DNA of 64,000 nt. It comes from Aliishimia sp963922415 (GTDB lineage: Bacteria > Pseudomonadota > Alphaproteobacteria > Rhodobacterales > Rhodobacteraceae). The notes beneath the pieces are model-generated. The model was given only the letters and a program-made list of their open reading frames with translations, did no database searches and was not told the origin of the DNA. Positions 25,893-34,003 of this stretch are shown here, one piece after another. The stretch's first letter is position 1. Every line of letters starts with the position of its first letter. A program made the translations under genes and the position numbers. Where the stretch lies: contig CAWUIP010000006.1 of the NCBI GenBank assembly GCA_963922415.1, forward strand, positions 6,344 through 70,343, given 5' to 3'.

Positions 25893-25911
25893 TTTTGCAA
25901 TCGGTTGCAAA
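25893..25911. promoter_or_regulatory. LacI-type operator, copy 2 (long cyclitol operon)
   Basis: TTTTGCAATCGGTTGCAAA is identical over 19 bases to the site at 13949-13967. It lies 98 bp upstream of the first gene of the operon that ends with a LacI-family regulator. The rest of the 25796-26286 gap holds only a short GGGCCC-TTTC-GGGCC hairpin near 26148-26162 and no convincing gene. Confidence 0.8.
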
Positions 25912-26286
25912 GTTTGAGGTTGCGCCGGAAACTTGTGAAAGCTGCGACCCACGACCCGCTTCGGCCACCTGCCCGCAGCACTGCAAGCAGTCACAAAATT
26001 GGGGTACAATTGACCATCAAAACGCGCGCGCACGTAAGCTCCGCACGCTGTTTTGCTTTCGCCGATCTGCACGGCATGAAGCATCGAAAGAATGTTCGTT
26101 AGAGCAGCTTGATGGCGCAGATGTTCAATAGATGGAATGAGCCAGACGGGCCCTTTCGGGCCTCCGACACGTCCTTTGGTCTAAGCTGATCGAAGCGCAC
26201 GAACGGCGGGAAGATTTGGTGGTTTCATGATTGGTTCGGTGACCTGCTGCGTTCGGAGACTGCGTTTATCTGCGCAGCACGGCTTT

Positions 26287-26769
26287 TCACTCCGGTGCCT
26301 GTTCGCCAGTCGCAAATTCAAAAGATCTGGCGACGATCTTTTTGACAGCCGTGAGTTCATCTTCGTCCCGCGGCGAGAAAATCATAACCAAACCAGATGG
26401 CCATTGACCCTGCGTGACCAGGTAGTGGTCTTCGCCCCAGCCCGCTTTTTTGACCACCTCCACATCCTCGACAGGCAGCACAAGGTGCATGCTCCCATTG
26501 TCGGGCTTTGGGTGGATATGAGCAAACTCACGCCCAATCATGAAAGCGGTCTGATTGCCAGGCACGCCATCCTGCAAAACCAATGCGCGCGACCCGGGCA
26601 CAGAGATACCGCTGGCCTCCTCGTTGACGTTCGGCAGTGCGAAGCACCACGCGTGCAGTTTATCGATAATTTCGTCCGAGCCGTGCTGGTTTAGCTGAGA
26701 ATGGGGGAGTTGCCCAAGCGTTTTTGGGGCTGGCCCAGAGCGTTCGGGAAGTCTGAGGGGAGTGCGCAT
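26287..26769 (-). CDS. Luciferase-domain (DUF5519-like) protein
   Basis: A 160-residue protein with a domain annotated as luciferase family in fungi and bacteria, although no light-producing role is shown for most members. The characteristic block runs AFMIGREFAHIHPKPDNGSMHLVLP (about residues 70-95), then AGWGEDHYLV and a late MIFSPRDEDELTAVKKIV. Three ATGs are close together; ATG 26769 is chosen because GGAG lies 6 nt upstream. It is divergent from a LysR regulator, which probably controls it. Confidence 0.75.
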   Translation of the reverse strand: MRTPLRLPERSGPAPKTLGQLPHSQLNQHGSDEIIDKLHAWCFALPNVNEEASGISVPGSRALVLQDGVPGNQTAFMIGREFAHIHPKPDNGSMHLVLPVEDVEVVKKAGWGEDHYLVTQGQWPSGLVMIFSPRDEDELTAVKKIVARSFEFATGEQAPE

Positions 26770-26852
26770 CATGAGCTCCATTGTGTTGAACGCGCATATA
26801 ATATCGATGTATTGCTGCAAGTGAATTTCAGAACTATGCAAATGAGCATTGC

Positions 26853-27755
26853 ATGAAAGCACAGAAGTCTTGGGCGAACCTAAACCTTGAATGGGCTGAC
26901 ATGCCCTACCTCTTGTCAGTTTGTGAGGCCGGTAGCCTTGCAGGGGCAGCCCGGCTGCTGGGCGTAAACCATTCAACGGTTTTCCGACGCGTCGAAGCGG
27001 CGGAGGCACGCCTTGGCGTGCGGCTTTTTGAACGCCTCGCGCGCGGATACGTGATGACTGCAGCGGGGCAACGTTTCTATGAGCGCGGCATCCAACTTTG
27101 CAAGGGCATGGACGAGATTGAACGTGAACTGAGCGGACAGGATCTGCGTCTAGAAGGCCCCCTGACTGTCACAACAACGGACTCGCTGCTGCATTGCCTT
27201 GCGCCCTTGTTTGCACAGTTCCAAGATATGCACCCTGCCGTGGAACTGCGACTGTTCTCGGATGTGCAGGCGCTTGATCTCATGCAACGGAACGCGGATA
27301 TCGCGATCAGGCCAACGAACGCGCCTCCCGAACACTGGATCGGACGAGATCTGTCAAAACTGTCGTTTGCGACATATGCGCACCAGAACTATTGGAAGAC
27401 TGTTCAAGATGCGGACGCGGAAGCGTATCACTGGGTCTTGCTTGGCGACGACTTGAGCCAAACCCCGATGAGTAAACTCACTCTGCAACACAAACATGAG
27501 CAGGCAAAGTCCACCGTGCTAAACACGATGATGAGTGTGTTTGAAATGGTGAACGCTGGCTTGGGAATTGCTGCGATGCCTTGCTATCTTGGCGAGAAAC
27601 ACAAGCACCTCATGCGCATCCATGAGCCTGACGACAGCGCCAATTGGCGCCTATGGCTCTTAGCGCATCCAGATGTTCGGCGCAGCGCACGAGTGAACGC
27701 ATTTTATGACTTCGCGACGAAGAATATCGACAGCAAAGCCTTCGGTGCGCCATAG
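26853..27755 (+). CDS. LysR-family transcriptional regulator
   Basis: A 300-residue LysR-type regulator. The N-terminal helix-turn-helix is LLSVCEAGSLAGAARLLGVNHSTVFRRVEAAEARLG (about residues 20-55, shown here by its key positions AAR and FRRVE). It is followed by LFERLARGYVMTAAG and an effector domain from about residue 92. It starts 84 bp from the divergent luciferase-domain gene, the usual arrangement for a LysR protein and its target. An IS3 remnant begins 17 bp after its stop, but the C-terminus looks complete. Confidence 0.9.
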   Translation: MKAQKSWANLNLEWADMPYLLSVCEAGSLAGAARLLGVNHSTVFRRVEAAEARLGVRLFERLARGYVMTAAGQRFYERGIQLCKGMDEIERELSGQDLRLEGPLTVTTTDSLLHCLAPLFAQFQDMHPAVELRLFSDVQALDLMQRNADIAIRPTNAPPEHWIGRDLSKLSFATYAHQNYWKTVQDADAEAYHWVLLGDDLSQTPMSKLTLQHKHEQAKSTVLNTMMSVFEMVNAGLGIAAMPCYLGEKHKHLMRIHEPDDSANWRLWLLAHPDVRRSARVNAFYDFATKNIDSKAFGAP

Positions 27756-27771
27756 GCAATTTTCTGGCCTT

Positions 27772-28061
27772 TGGTCGTCCCCCACTGAAGTGGTCCTCCG
27801 CAACCTTTAGGAATAGGGAGGAAGACCAAGGCCAACAAGCGCTCGAAACCCGAAGACAGTGTCACGAAGTTACGGCAGGTTGAGGTTCTGACGGGGCAAG
27901 GCATACCGCGTTTTGTTGCGATCCGTGTCGATAGGAAGCTGAACTCAGACATCGTGATTGAGGCGCTAAGCGACTCGTTCATCCTGCGCGGCAGCCTGTT
28001 GTATATCCGGTCTGACAACGGCCCCGAGTTTGTTGCTCGAGACGTCAATGACATTGCCTGA
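27772..28061 (+). pseudogene. IS3-family transposase remnant with internal in-frame deletion
   Basis: A 78-codon stretch (27828-28061) joins the start of an IS3 OrfA (KRSKPEDSVTKLRQVEVL) to the catalytic core region of OrfB (FVAIRVDRKLNSDIVIEAL, then LYIRSDNGPEFVARDVND). The DDE-type Asp in SDNGPEF remains. The middle of the element is missing and the join keeps the frame. The usual start codon is not present (AGG at 27819 in its place), and the 3' end is lost. The left end CCCACTGAAGTGG at 27781 looks like the IS terminal region. It cannot encode an active transposase. Confidence 0.8.
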
Positions 28062-28100
28062 GTTGAGCCTGCTAAAGACTAGCGCGCGGGTCTGAAACAG

Positions 28101-29228
28101 TTACAAAAGCTTCACCCATGCTGCATTGCGTTTTGAACTTCGAACGCAGGCATCCACAAACGCGACGCCCTTTAAGCCGTCGCCAACGCTGGGATACATT
28201 ACCTGAGCATCCGGTGTTGTTCCCGCTTGATGTGCCCGTATCGCTGACGCCGCTTCGCTGTAAATATTTGCAAAGCCCTCAAGATACCCCTCTGGATGCC
28301 CAGGCGGGGTCCGGCTGACCCGCGCAGCTGCGCTTCCAGAACCTGCTCCGCCACGCGTAATCAACCGTTTGGGCTCGCCGAACGGGGTGTACCAAAGATA
28401 ATTGGGATCCTCCTGCGCCCATTCTAAGCCGCCCGCTTCGCCGTAAACGCGGATGCGTAAGGCGTTCTCGTTGCCGGGTGCCACTTGGCTGGACCAGAGC
28501 ATGCCACGTGCGCCATCCGCAAATCGCAGCATTACATGCGCGTTATCGTCGACTTGCCGTCCAGGCACGAATGCTTGCAGGTCTGCGGCAAGTTCAACGG
28601 CTTCCAGGCCGGTAACAAAGCACGCAAGATTGTATGCATGAGTGCCGATATCGCCCGTTGATCCACCCGCGCCAGAGCGTGCGGGGTCTGTCCGCCACTC
28701 TGCTTGTTTGAAATCTTGCTCGACCGTCAGCCAATCTTGCGGATACTCAACCTGAACGACCCGCACTTTGCCGATCTCTCCGCCGTTCACCATCTCGCGC
28801 GCTTGGCGCACCATAGGATAGCCCGTGTAATTGTGCGTGAGGATAAAGAGCGCATCCGAGCTTTCAGCGGCCTTCACGAGCTTCTTCGCATCGCCCAGCG
28901 TTGATGTTAACGGCTTGTCGCAAATCACATGTATGCCACGTTTGAGAAACTCGCGCGCAGCCTCGTAGTGGACGTGATTGGGGGTGACGATGGAAACCGC
29001 CTCAATCCCCTCTTTCAGTCGCGCTTCACGAATGGCCATGGACTTGAAGTCGTCATAAATGCGCGGCAAGCCCAAGGCCTCGCCGCTTGCGCGGGACTTC
29101 TCAGGCGTCGAGGAAAGTGCGCCGGCAACCAGCTCAAAATGGTCATCGATGCGGCTTGCGATGCGATGGACACCACCGATGAACGCGTCGTTGCCGCCGC
29201 CCACCATACCAAGTCTGATGCGTGCCAT
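28101..29228 (-). CDS. Gfo/Idh/MocA-family oxidoreductase
   Basis: A 375-residue NAD(P)-dependent oxidoreductase. The Rossmann loop is GMVGGGNDAFIGGVHR (residues 7-22), the catalytic motif VICDKPLTS (about residue 104), and the substrate domain holds YPMVRQAREMV and GDIGTHAYNLACF. The CDKP in place of CEKP is a mild variation. It lies 1 bp after the TIM-barrel gene and is homologous to the protein at 16021-17154. Gfo/Idh plus TIM-barrel pairs are known from 3-keto-sugar chemistry. It is the last gene of the 38972-28101 operon, next to the IS remnant. Confidence 0.88.
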   Translation of the reverse strand: MARIRLGMVGGGNDAFIGGVHRIASRIDDHFELVAGALSSTPEKSRASGEALGLPRIYDDFKSMAIREARLKEGIEAVSIVTPNHVHYEAAREFLKRGIHVICDKPLTSTLGDAKKLVKAAESSDALFILTHNYTGYPMVRQAREMVNGGEIGKVRVVQVEYPQDWLTVEQDFKQAEWRTDPARSGAGGSTGDIGTHAYNLACFVTGLEAVELAADLQAFVPGRQVDDNAHVMLRFADGARGMLWSSQVAPGNENALRIRVYGEAGGLEWAQEDPNYLWYTPFGEPKRLITRGGAGSGSAAARVSRTPPGHPEGYLEGFANIYSEAASAIRAHQAGTTPDAQVMYPSVGDGLKGVAFVDACVRSSKRNAAWVKLL

Positions 29229-29229
29229 A

Positions 29230-30285
29230 TTAACCTATCCCCAGCATGTTGCGATTGGCAGCCTCATCTGTGCCGCCATCTGCGAAATCATCGAATGCAA
29301 CCTCTGTAGGTCGGATAATGTGGTCACGGACGAATGCGGCACCCTCGCGGGCACCATCTTCGGGATGCTTGATCGCGCATTCCCACTCCACGACAGCCCA
29401 CCCGTCAAAGCCGATGGCCGTAAGCTTGGAAAAAATGGCCTTAAAGTCGACCTGGCCATCCCCCAAAGACCGGAAGCGACCAGCCCGATTGACCCAGGAC
29501 TGGAACCCGCCGTAGACGCCTTGACGCCCCGTCGGATTGAACTCCGCATCTTTGACATGAAACATCCCGATGCGGTCGGCATAGATGTCTATGTGATCAA
29601 GATAGTCCAGGCACTGGAGCACGTAGTGCGACGGATCATACAACATCCGCGCTCGGTTATGGTTCCCTGTTCGCTCAAGAAACATCTCGTAGGTTACGCC
29701 GTCGTGAAGATCCTCGCCCGGGTGGATTTCGTAGCAAACGTCAACACCGCATGAATCCGCGTGATCCAGAATGGGAGTCCAACGCGCGGCAAGCTCGTCA
29801 AAGGCGGCTTCGACCAACCCGGCTGGTCGTTGCGGCCAGGGATAGACATAGGGCCAAGCCAGCGCGCCTGAGAAGGTCGCATGCGCTGTGATGCCCATGT
29901 TCTTTGACGCAGAAAGTGCCATTTTGACCTGATCAACCGCCCAAGCCTGACGTGCGCTCGGGTTTCCGCGAACGCTCTCGGCTGCAAACCCGTCAAAGGC
30001 CGTGTCATAGGCCGGGTGAACGGCCACAAGCTGACCTTGCAGATGGGTCGACAACTCTGTCACCTCTACACCATTCGCCGCAGCGACCCCTTTGAATTCA
30101 TCGCAGTAGTCTTTGCTCTGCGCCGCTGCCGCCAGATCAATCAACCGGTCATCCCAGCTAGGCACCTGCACGCCAACATAACCGCACTCTGCCGCCCACT
30201 TGGTGATACTATCCCAAGAATTGAACGGCGCTTCGTCGCCTGCAAACTGCGCAAGAAAGAGCGCAGGCCCCTTTATAGATTTCAT
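29230..30285 (-). CDS. TIM-barrel sugar phosphate isomerase/epimerase-like protein
   Basis: A 351-residue xylose-isomerase-like barrel, longer than IolE or IolI. Metal-ligand candidates are Glu in VCYEIHPGED (about residues 190-199), Asp/His in LYDPSHYV (about residues 225-232), His in IGMFHVKDAEF and the last Glu in AVVEWEC. GGGAGG precedes ATG 30285. Proteins like this pair with a Gfo/Idh oxidoreductase, as here, in routes where a sugar hydroxyl is oxidised and the keto product isomerised or cleaved. The true substrate is unknown. Confidence 0.83.
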   Translation of the reverse strand: MKSIKGPALFLAQFAGDEAPFNSWDSITKWAAECGYVGVQVPSWDDRLIDLAAAAQSKDYCDEFKGVAAANGVEVTELSTHLQGQLVAVHPAYDTAFDGFAAESVRGNPSARQAWAVDQVKMALSASKNMGITAHATFSGALAWPYVYPWPQRPAGLVEAAFDELAARWTPILDHADSCGVDVCYEIHPGEDLHDGVTYEMFLERTGNHNRARMLYDPSHYVLQCLDYLDHIDIYADRIGMFHVKDAEFNPTGRQGVYGGFQSWVNRAGRFRSLGDGQVDFKAIFSKLTAIGFDGWAVVEWECAIKHPEDGAREGAAFVRDHIIRPTEVAFDDFADGGTDEAANRNMLGIG

Positions 30286-30303
30286 GTGACCCTCCCTAAA
30301 GTC

Positions 30304-31365
30304 TCACTTCATCGACTTCAGATTTTCCTGAAGTACGATGTCGATTCTAATATTTTCCTGGCTTTCAATGACAGGTGTTTTGTCGCATTTTGCGCGTAGT
30401 ACACGGAGTGCGCTTCTGGCAACATGTCCGGTGTTCTGTGTGATGACTGCGTCAATGACGCCTTGGCGTAAAAGTGTAGCGGAGTTTTCAGTCAACTCGT
30501 GGTCGATCAACACGGGTCGCTCGGGCAAGTCTGCAGCGGAGATTGCGCGCGCAATCCCCTTCACGCTCGCGCCCACGGAATAGATCCCAATTGCATCTCT
30601 ATTTTGCTGCAAAGCTCTTAGCGTGACAGCTTCCGTGTGAACGGGGTCTTCTTGACCTTCTAAGCTTGGCAGCGGTTCAAGATGGGAAAATTCTGCGCTG
30701 ACGACCTGGTCAAAACCAAGGCGGCGTTCGATCATGTCGCGCGACTGCTTATTTGTGATGACGACAATTACCTTGCCGTGCCGTCCGCGTGTAAAACGCC
30801 CCAAAAGCGTGCCGGCCGTACGCCCTGCGGCAATGTTATCGATGCCAACGAAGTGATCGCGATCCGAGTTGGGTTGGTCGGAGACCAAAGAGACCACAGG
30901 AATTCCGCGTTTGCGCAGATCGGCAATTGCATCGCGCACCAGAGGCGTCTCTTTCGCCATGATCGCCAACCCGTCCACTTCGCCTGCGTCAAGATCAGCG
31001 AGTTTCGCCGCAAGCCCAGTGTGGTCGTGGTTTGGCACGCGGATCGTGCGCACCTCTGTTCGGTTCTGTGGTGCGTTGGTGATGACCTCTGCAATGCCCT
31101 TTTCGAGGCTGGCGATAAACTGCCCTTTCCAATCTGGCAAAACAAACACAAACCGATAGGTTTTTTGTCGTGCCAGATTGGCGGCGGCTGTGTCGCGCAC
31201 ATAGCCCAACTGCGCAATCGCGTGTTGGACCTTCTGGATCGTCACCGACCGCACGCCCGGGCGTTCGTTCAGCACACGGTCCACAGTCGCCAAGCTCACG
31301 CCTGCCACCCGGGCAATGTCATTGACCGTTGGTTTTGCAACGACTGTGAGGCGCGGTTCAGTCAG
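30304..31365 (-). CDS. LacI-family transcriptional regulator (polyol operon), non-ATG start
   Basis: A regulator of about 353 residues. The helix-turn-helix is VNDIARVAGVSLATVDRVLNE, only about 14 residues from the proposed start, with the hinge region RDTAAANLARQKTY and a sugar-binding-like sensor domain after it. No ATG, GTG or TTG lies between the kinase stop and the helix-turn-helix. The best fit is CTG at 31365, 1 bp after the kinase stop, with GGAG 7 nt upstream. An ATG far upstream would put 40 unlikely residues antisense-free inside the kinase gene. It sits inside the operon it probably controls. Confidence 0.82.
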   Translation of the reverse strand: MTEPRLTVVAKPTVNDIARVAGVSLATVDRVLNERPGVRSVTIQKVQHAIAQLGYVRDTAAANLARQKTYRFVFVLPDWKGQFIASLEKGIAEVITNAPQNRTEVRTIRVPNHDHTGLAAKLADLDAGEVDGLAIMAKETPLVRDAIADLRKRGIPVVSLVSDQPNSDRDHFVGIDNIAAGRTAGTLLGRFTRGRHGKVIVVITNKQSRDMIERRLGFDQVVSAEFSHLEPLPSLEGQEDPVHTEAVTLRALQQNRDAIGIYSVGASVKGIARAISAADLPERPVLIDHELTENSATLLRQGVIDAVITQNTGHVARSALRVLRAKCDKTPVIESQENIRIDIVLQENLKSMK

Positions 31366-31366
31366 C

Positions 31367-32986
31367 TTACCCCTCCATCTCTTTGGCAAGCGCTTCAAAG
31401 AGGAGTGCCACGGCTTCGGCCCCAGGATCGTTGTGGCCCTTGAGATTTTCTTCGGGCACATAGGCTGCGCGGCCGGCTTTGGCACGATGGATTGCCGCAG
31501 TGCTATCGGCCCCTTTGCGCGCGGCAGCCGCCGCCTGCGCGATCCCGTTTGGCAAAGCCTCTAGTGCAGGCGATAGCGCATCGATCATGGTGCGATCCCC
31601 CACTTGTGCACCGCCGACTTGGCTCACCCGGTTAAGTCCTTCGGCCAGCGCAGATTGAACGCTCGCTCCGTTTGAGCACGCATCTCCTGTCGCATTGAAA
31701 TAGATCGCGAGGATCACACCGGATGACCCCCCCATGGTCTGGCTTAGCTCATTCCCAAGTGCCGGGAAAAGCTGCGTAAGGTCAGCCAGAGGCATGCGGT
31801 CAAGGCTCGACTTAAGCGCGCGGGCTGCCGTCGCAAGTGTACTGCCCGTATCACCGTCACCGGATTTTGCATCAAGCGTATTAAGCGCCGTCTCGGATGA
31901 AATCAAAAGATCGGCCACATTCTCGATAATGCTGCGGGTCTTGTCGTTCTCAGACGGGATTGGTTCAATTGGCGTCAACCCGTCCGGAAGACCCACAACA
32001 GGCGGCGTCACAACAGCCATCATCCCAGGCCAAGCGGCAAGCGGAACGGGCTCGGCAAGTGCCGCTTTTTCGGCGGCTGTGACCTCCATGATCGAAACTG
32101 AAAAGCCATGCATGTCGAGTGATGTCATCAGCAAAGCGGGTCCGATGACGTGCTGCGCCAATCCTGAACGCGTAAAGGCATGGGTCAACACCGACATCTC
32201 AAGCGGGGTCGTGGAGCCAAGGTTATTCACAATGGCCACAACATCGCCTGTGGCGCGTCCTTTGAGCTTCTCAACAACAGTGTCCATGGCTCCCATCGCG
32301 GTTGAGAATTCGACCTGCTCGATGCCTGGTTCTCCATGGATGCCCAGTCCAAGTTCTGCTTTGCCCTCACCGATGCGCGCTTCTTTCTGCGAGCCTGGAA
32401 CGGTACATGTGTCAAGGCTCATGCCAATCGAGGCAACTTTAGCTATCACGGATCGCGCGGCCTCGGTCACGGCGGAAAGATCCGCGCCACTTTCGGCCAG
32501 CGCACCGGCGATCTTGTGGACAAAGAGCGTGCCCGCAACGCCCCGCGGCTGCGGCAAGTGCGGAAGGGCGATGTCGTCATCGACAACCACCATTTCGACT
32601 TTGCGCCCCAAGGCGCGCGCGCGCTCAGCCGCGAGGCCAAAGTTCAGCCGGTCCCCGGTGTAGTTCTTAACGATCAAAAGGCAGCCTGCGTCGCCAGTGA
32701 CAGCGAGAATTCCTGCAAGCACAGCCTCGACGGAGGGCGACGCAAACACCTCACCACAGACCGCAGCGGTCAGCATACCCTGGCCCACAAACCCGGCGTG
32801 GGATGGCTCGTGTCCAGAGCCCCCGCCCGAGACAAGCGCCACCTTGGATTTGTCCCAGTCAGACCGAAACACAACCTTTATGTGGGGATAGCCGTCGAGC
32901 CGCGACAGCGCGCCTCCGGACGCCGCAAGCAACCCGTCAATAGCTTCTGTGACCAAATTCTCTTTGGTGTTTATGAACTGAGCCAT
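31367..32986 (-). CDS. Dihydroxyacetone-type kinase, fused DhaK-DhaL (ATP-dependent)
   Basis: A 539-residue single-chain kinase. The DhaK half has the GGGSGHEP loop (residues 54-61) and the His that binds the substrate carbonyl, His217 in GLGIHGEPG. The DhaL half starts near residue 340 and has the nucleotide-binding Asp cluster in KSGDGDTGST, then MGGSSG. This architecture uses ATP, as in Dak of yeast and Citrobacter and in tetrulose kinases; the substrate could be dihydroxyacetone or erythrulose. GGGAGGG precedes ATG 32986. It is in one operon with an ABC importer, a Gfo/Idh enzyme and a TIM-barrel protein. Confidence 0.92.
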   Translation of the reverse strand: MAQFINTKENLVTEAIDGLLAASGGALSRLDGYPHIKVVFRSDWDKSKVALVSGGGSGHEPSHAGFVGQGMLTAAVCGEVFASPSVEAVLAGILAVTGDAGCLLIVKNYTGDRLNFGLAAERARALGRKVEMVVVDDDIALPHLPQPRGVAGTLFVHKIAGALAESGADLSAVTEAARSVIAKVASIGMSLDTCTVPGSQKEARIGEGKAELGLGIHGEPGIEQVEFSTAMGAMDTVVEKLKGRATGDVVAIVNNLGSTTPLEMSVLTHAFTRSGLAQHVIGPALLMTSLDMHGFSVSIMEVTAAEKAALAEPVPLAAWPGMMAVVTPPVVGLPDGLTPIEPIPSENDKTRSIIENVADLLISSETALNTLDAKSGDGDTGSTLATAARALKSSLDRMPLADLTQLFPALGNELSQTMGGSSGVILAIYFNATGDACSNGASVQSALAEGLNRVSQVGGAQVGDRTMIDALSPALEALPNGIAQAAAAARKGADSTAAIHRAKAGRAAYVPEENLKGHNDPGAEAVALLFEALAKEMEG

Positions 32987-32998
32987 GTTTGCCCTCCC

Positions 32999-34003
32999 TT
33001 AAGCCACACGCTTGCCCGCGGCATCAAAGTACAACGGGTTGTGCGGGGTGATCTTGATCTTTGCCTGGGTCGTGTAGTTTTGGTGCGGGTCGCTCAACGT
33101 GGTGATGGCGTGTCCGCGGACGTCAAGGTGCAGCCGGGTCTGATCGCCCAGGTGCTCAGAGCGCAGAACGGTCGCCTCTATGCCATCGCTCTTCAGGTCA
33201 GATTGCAGAATATTCTCGGGTCTCAGCCCGATTTGTGCGCCCTTGTGCGCTCCGGGAAAGAGGTCGGCAGGCAGAATGTTGATGCGCGGAAGGCCCAGCC
33301 TGCTCGCAACATAAACACTCTTTGGGTTTTCGTATATTTCCTTTGGCGTACCGTATTGCACCAGCTTGCCGCCTTCCAGCACCCCGATATGGGTGGCCAT
33401 TGTCATGGCTTCGATCTGGTCGTGGGTGACATAGAGCAAGGTGGACCCCAAATCGGACTGGATGCGCTTCAACTCGACCCGAAGATCAGCGCGCAGCTTG
33501 GCGTCGAGAGAGCTGAGCGGTTCGTCCATCAGGTAAATCTGTGGATCACGCACCAACGCGCGCCCAATCGAAACGCGCTGCATTTCGCCGCCAGACAGCG
33601 CAGTGGCCTTGTTGTCGAGTTTGTGTGGGATCTGCAAAATCTCAGCGATCTCATGGACTTTGCGGGTAATAACATCTTCGGGTGTTTTCAGTATCGGCGA
33701 GCGCAACGGGAAGGCCAAATTATCGCGCACAGACAAATGCGGATAAAGCGAGTATTGCTGAAACACCATGGCGACATCCCGCTGCGCGGGGGTGTCCGTT
33801 GCAACGTCGCGACCGCCGATATGGATGCTCCCGGTATCGAGCGTCTCCAGGCCGGAAATCAGCCGCAGCGTTGTCGTCTTGCCCGCGCCAGTCGGGCCCA
33901 GCAGAACGACGAATGCGCCGTCTTGGATGGTCATGGTGATGCCCGTGACGGCCTGGGTCGCCCCAAAGGCTTTGGACACATTATTGAGACTAACCTCAGC
34001 CAT
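32999..34003 (-). CDS. Sugar/polyol ABC transporter ATP-binding protein 2
   Basis: A 334-residue ATPase of the MalK/UgpC class. Walker A is GPTGAGKTT (about residue 36), the signature is the shortened LSGGEMQRVSIGRAL, Walker B is IYLMDEPLSS, and the switch His is in VTHDQIEAM. A TOBE-type C-terminal domain follows from about residue 240. Its ATG overlaps the first ATPase by 8 bp. Two different ATPases for one permease pair is known for the glycerol importer GlpSTPQV of rhizobia, and the gene set here is similar. Confidence 0.92.
   Translation of the reverse strand: MAEVSLNNVSKAFGATQAVTGITMTIQDGAFVVLLGPTGAGKTTTLRLISGLETLDTGSIHIGGRDVATDTPAQRDVAMVFQQYSLYPHLSVRDNLAFPLRSPILKTPEDVITRKVHEIAEILQIPHKLDNKATALSGGEMQRVSIGRALVRDPQIYLMDEPLSSLDAKLRADLRVELKRIQSDLGSTLLYVTHDQIEAMTMATHIGVLEGGKLVQYGTPKEIYENPKSVYVASRLGLPRINILPADLFPGAHKGAQIGLRPENILQSDLKSDGIEATVLRSEHLGDQTRLHLDVRGHAITTLSDPHQNYTTQAKIKITPHNPLYFDAAGKRVA

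Noticed and set aside
25884..26230. Small genes in the gap upstream of the long cyclitol operon
   Set aside because: Frames have poor composition and cross the operator; no tRNA or riboswitch fold was recognised.
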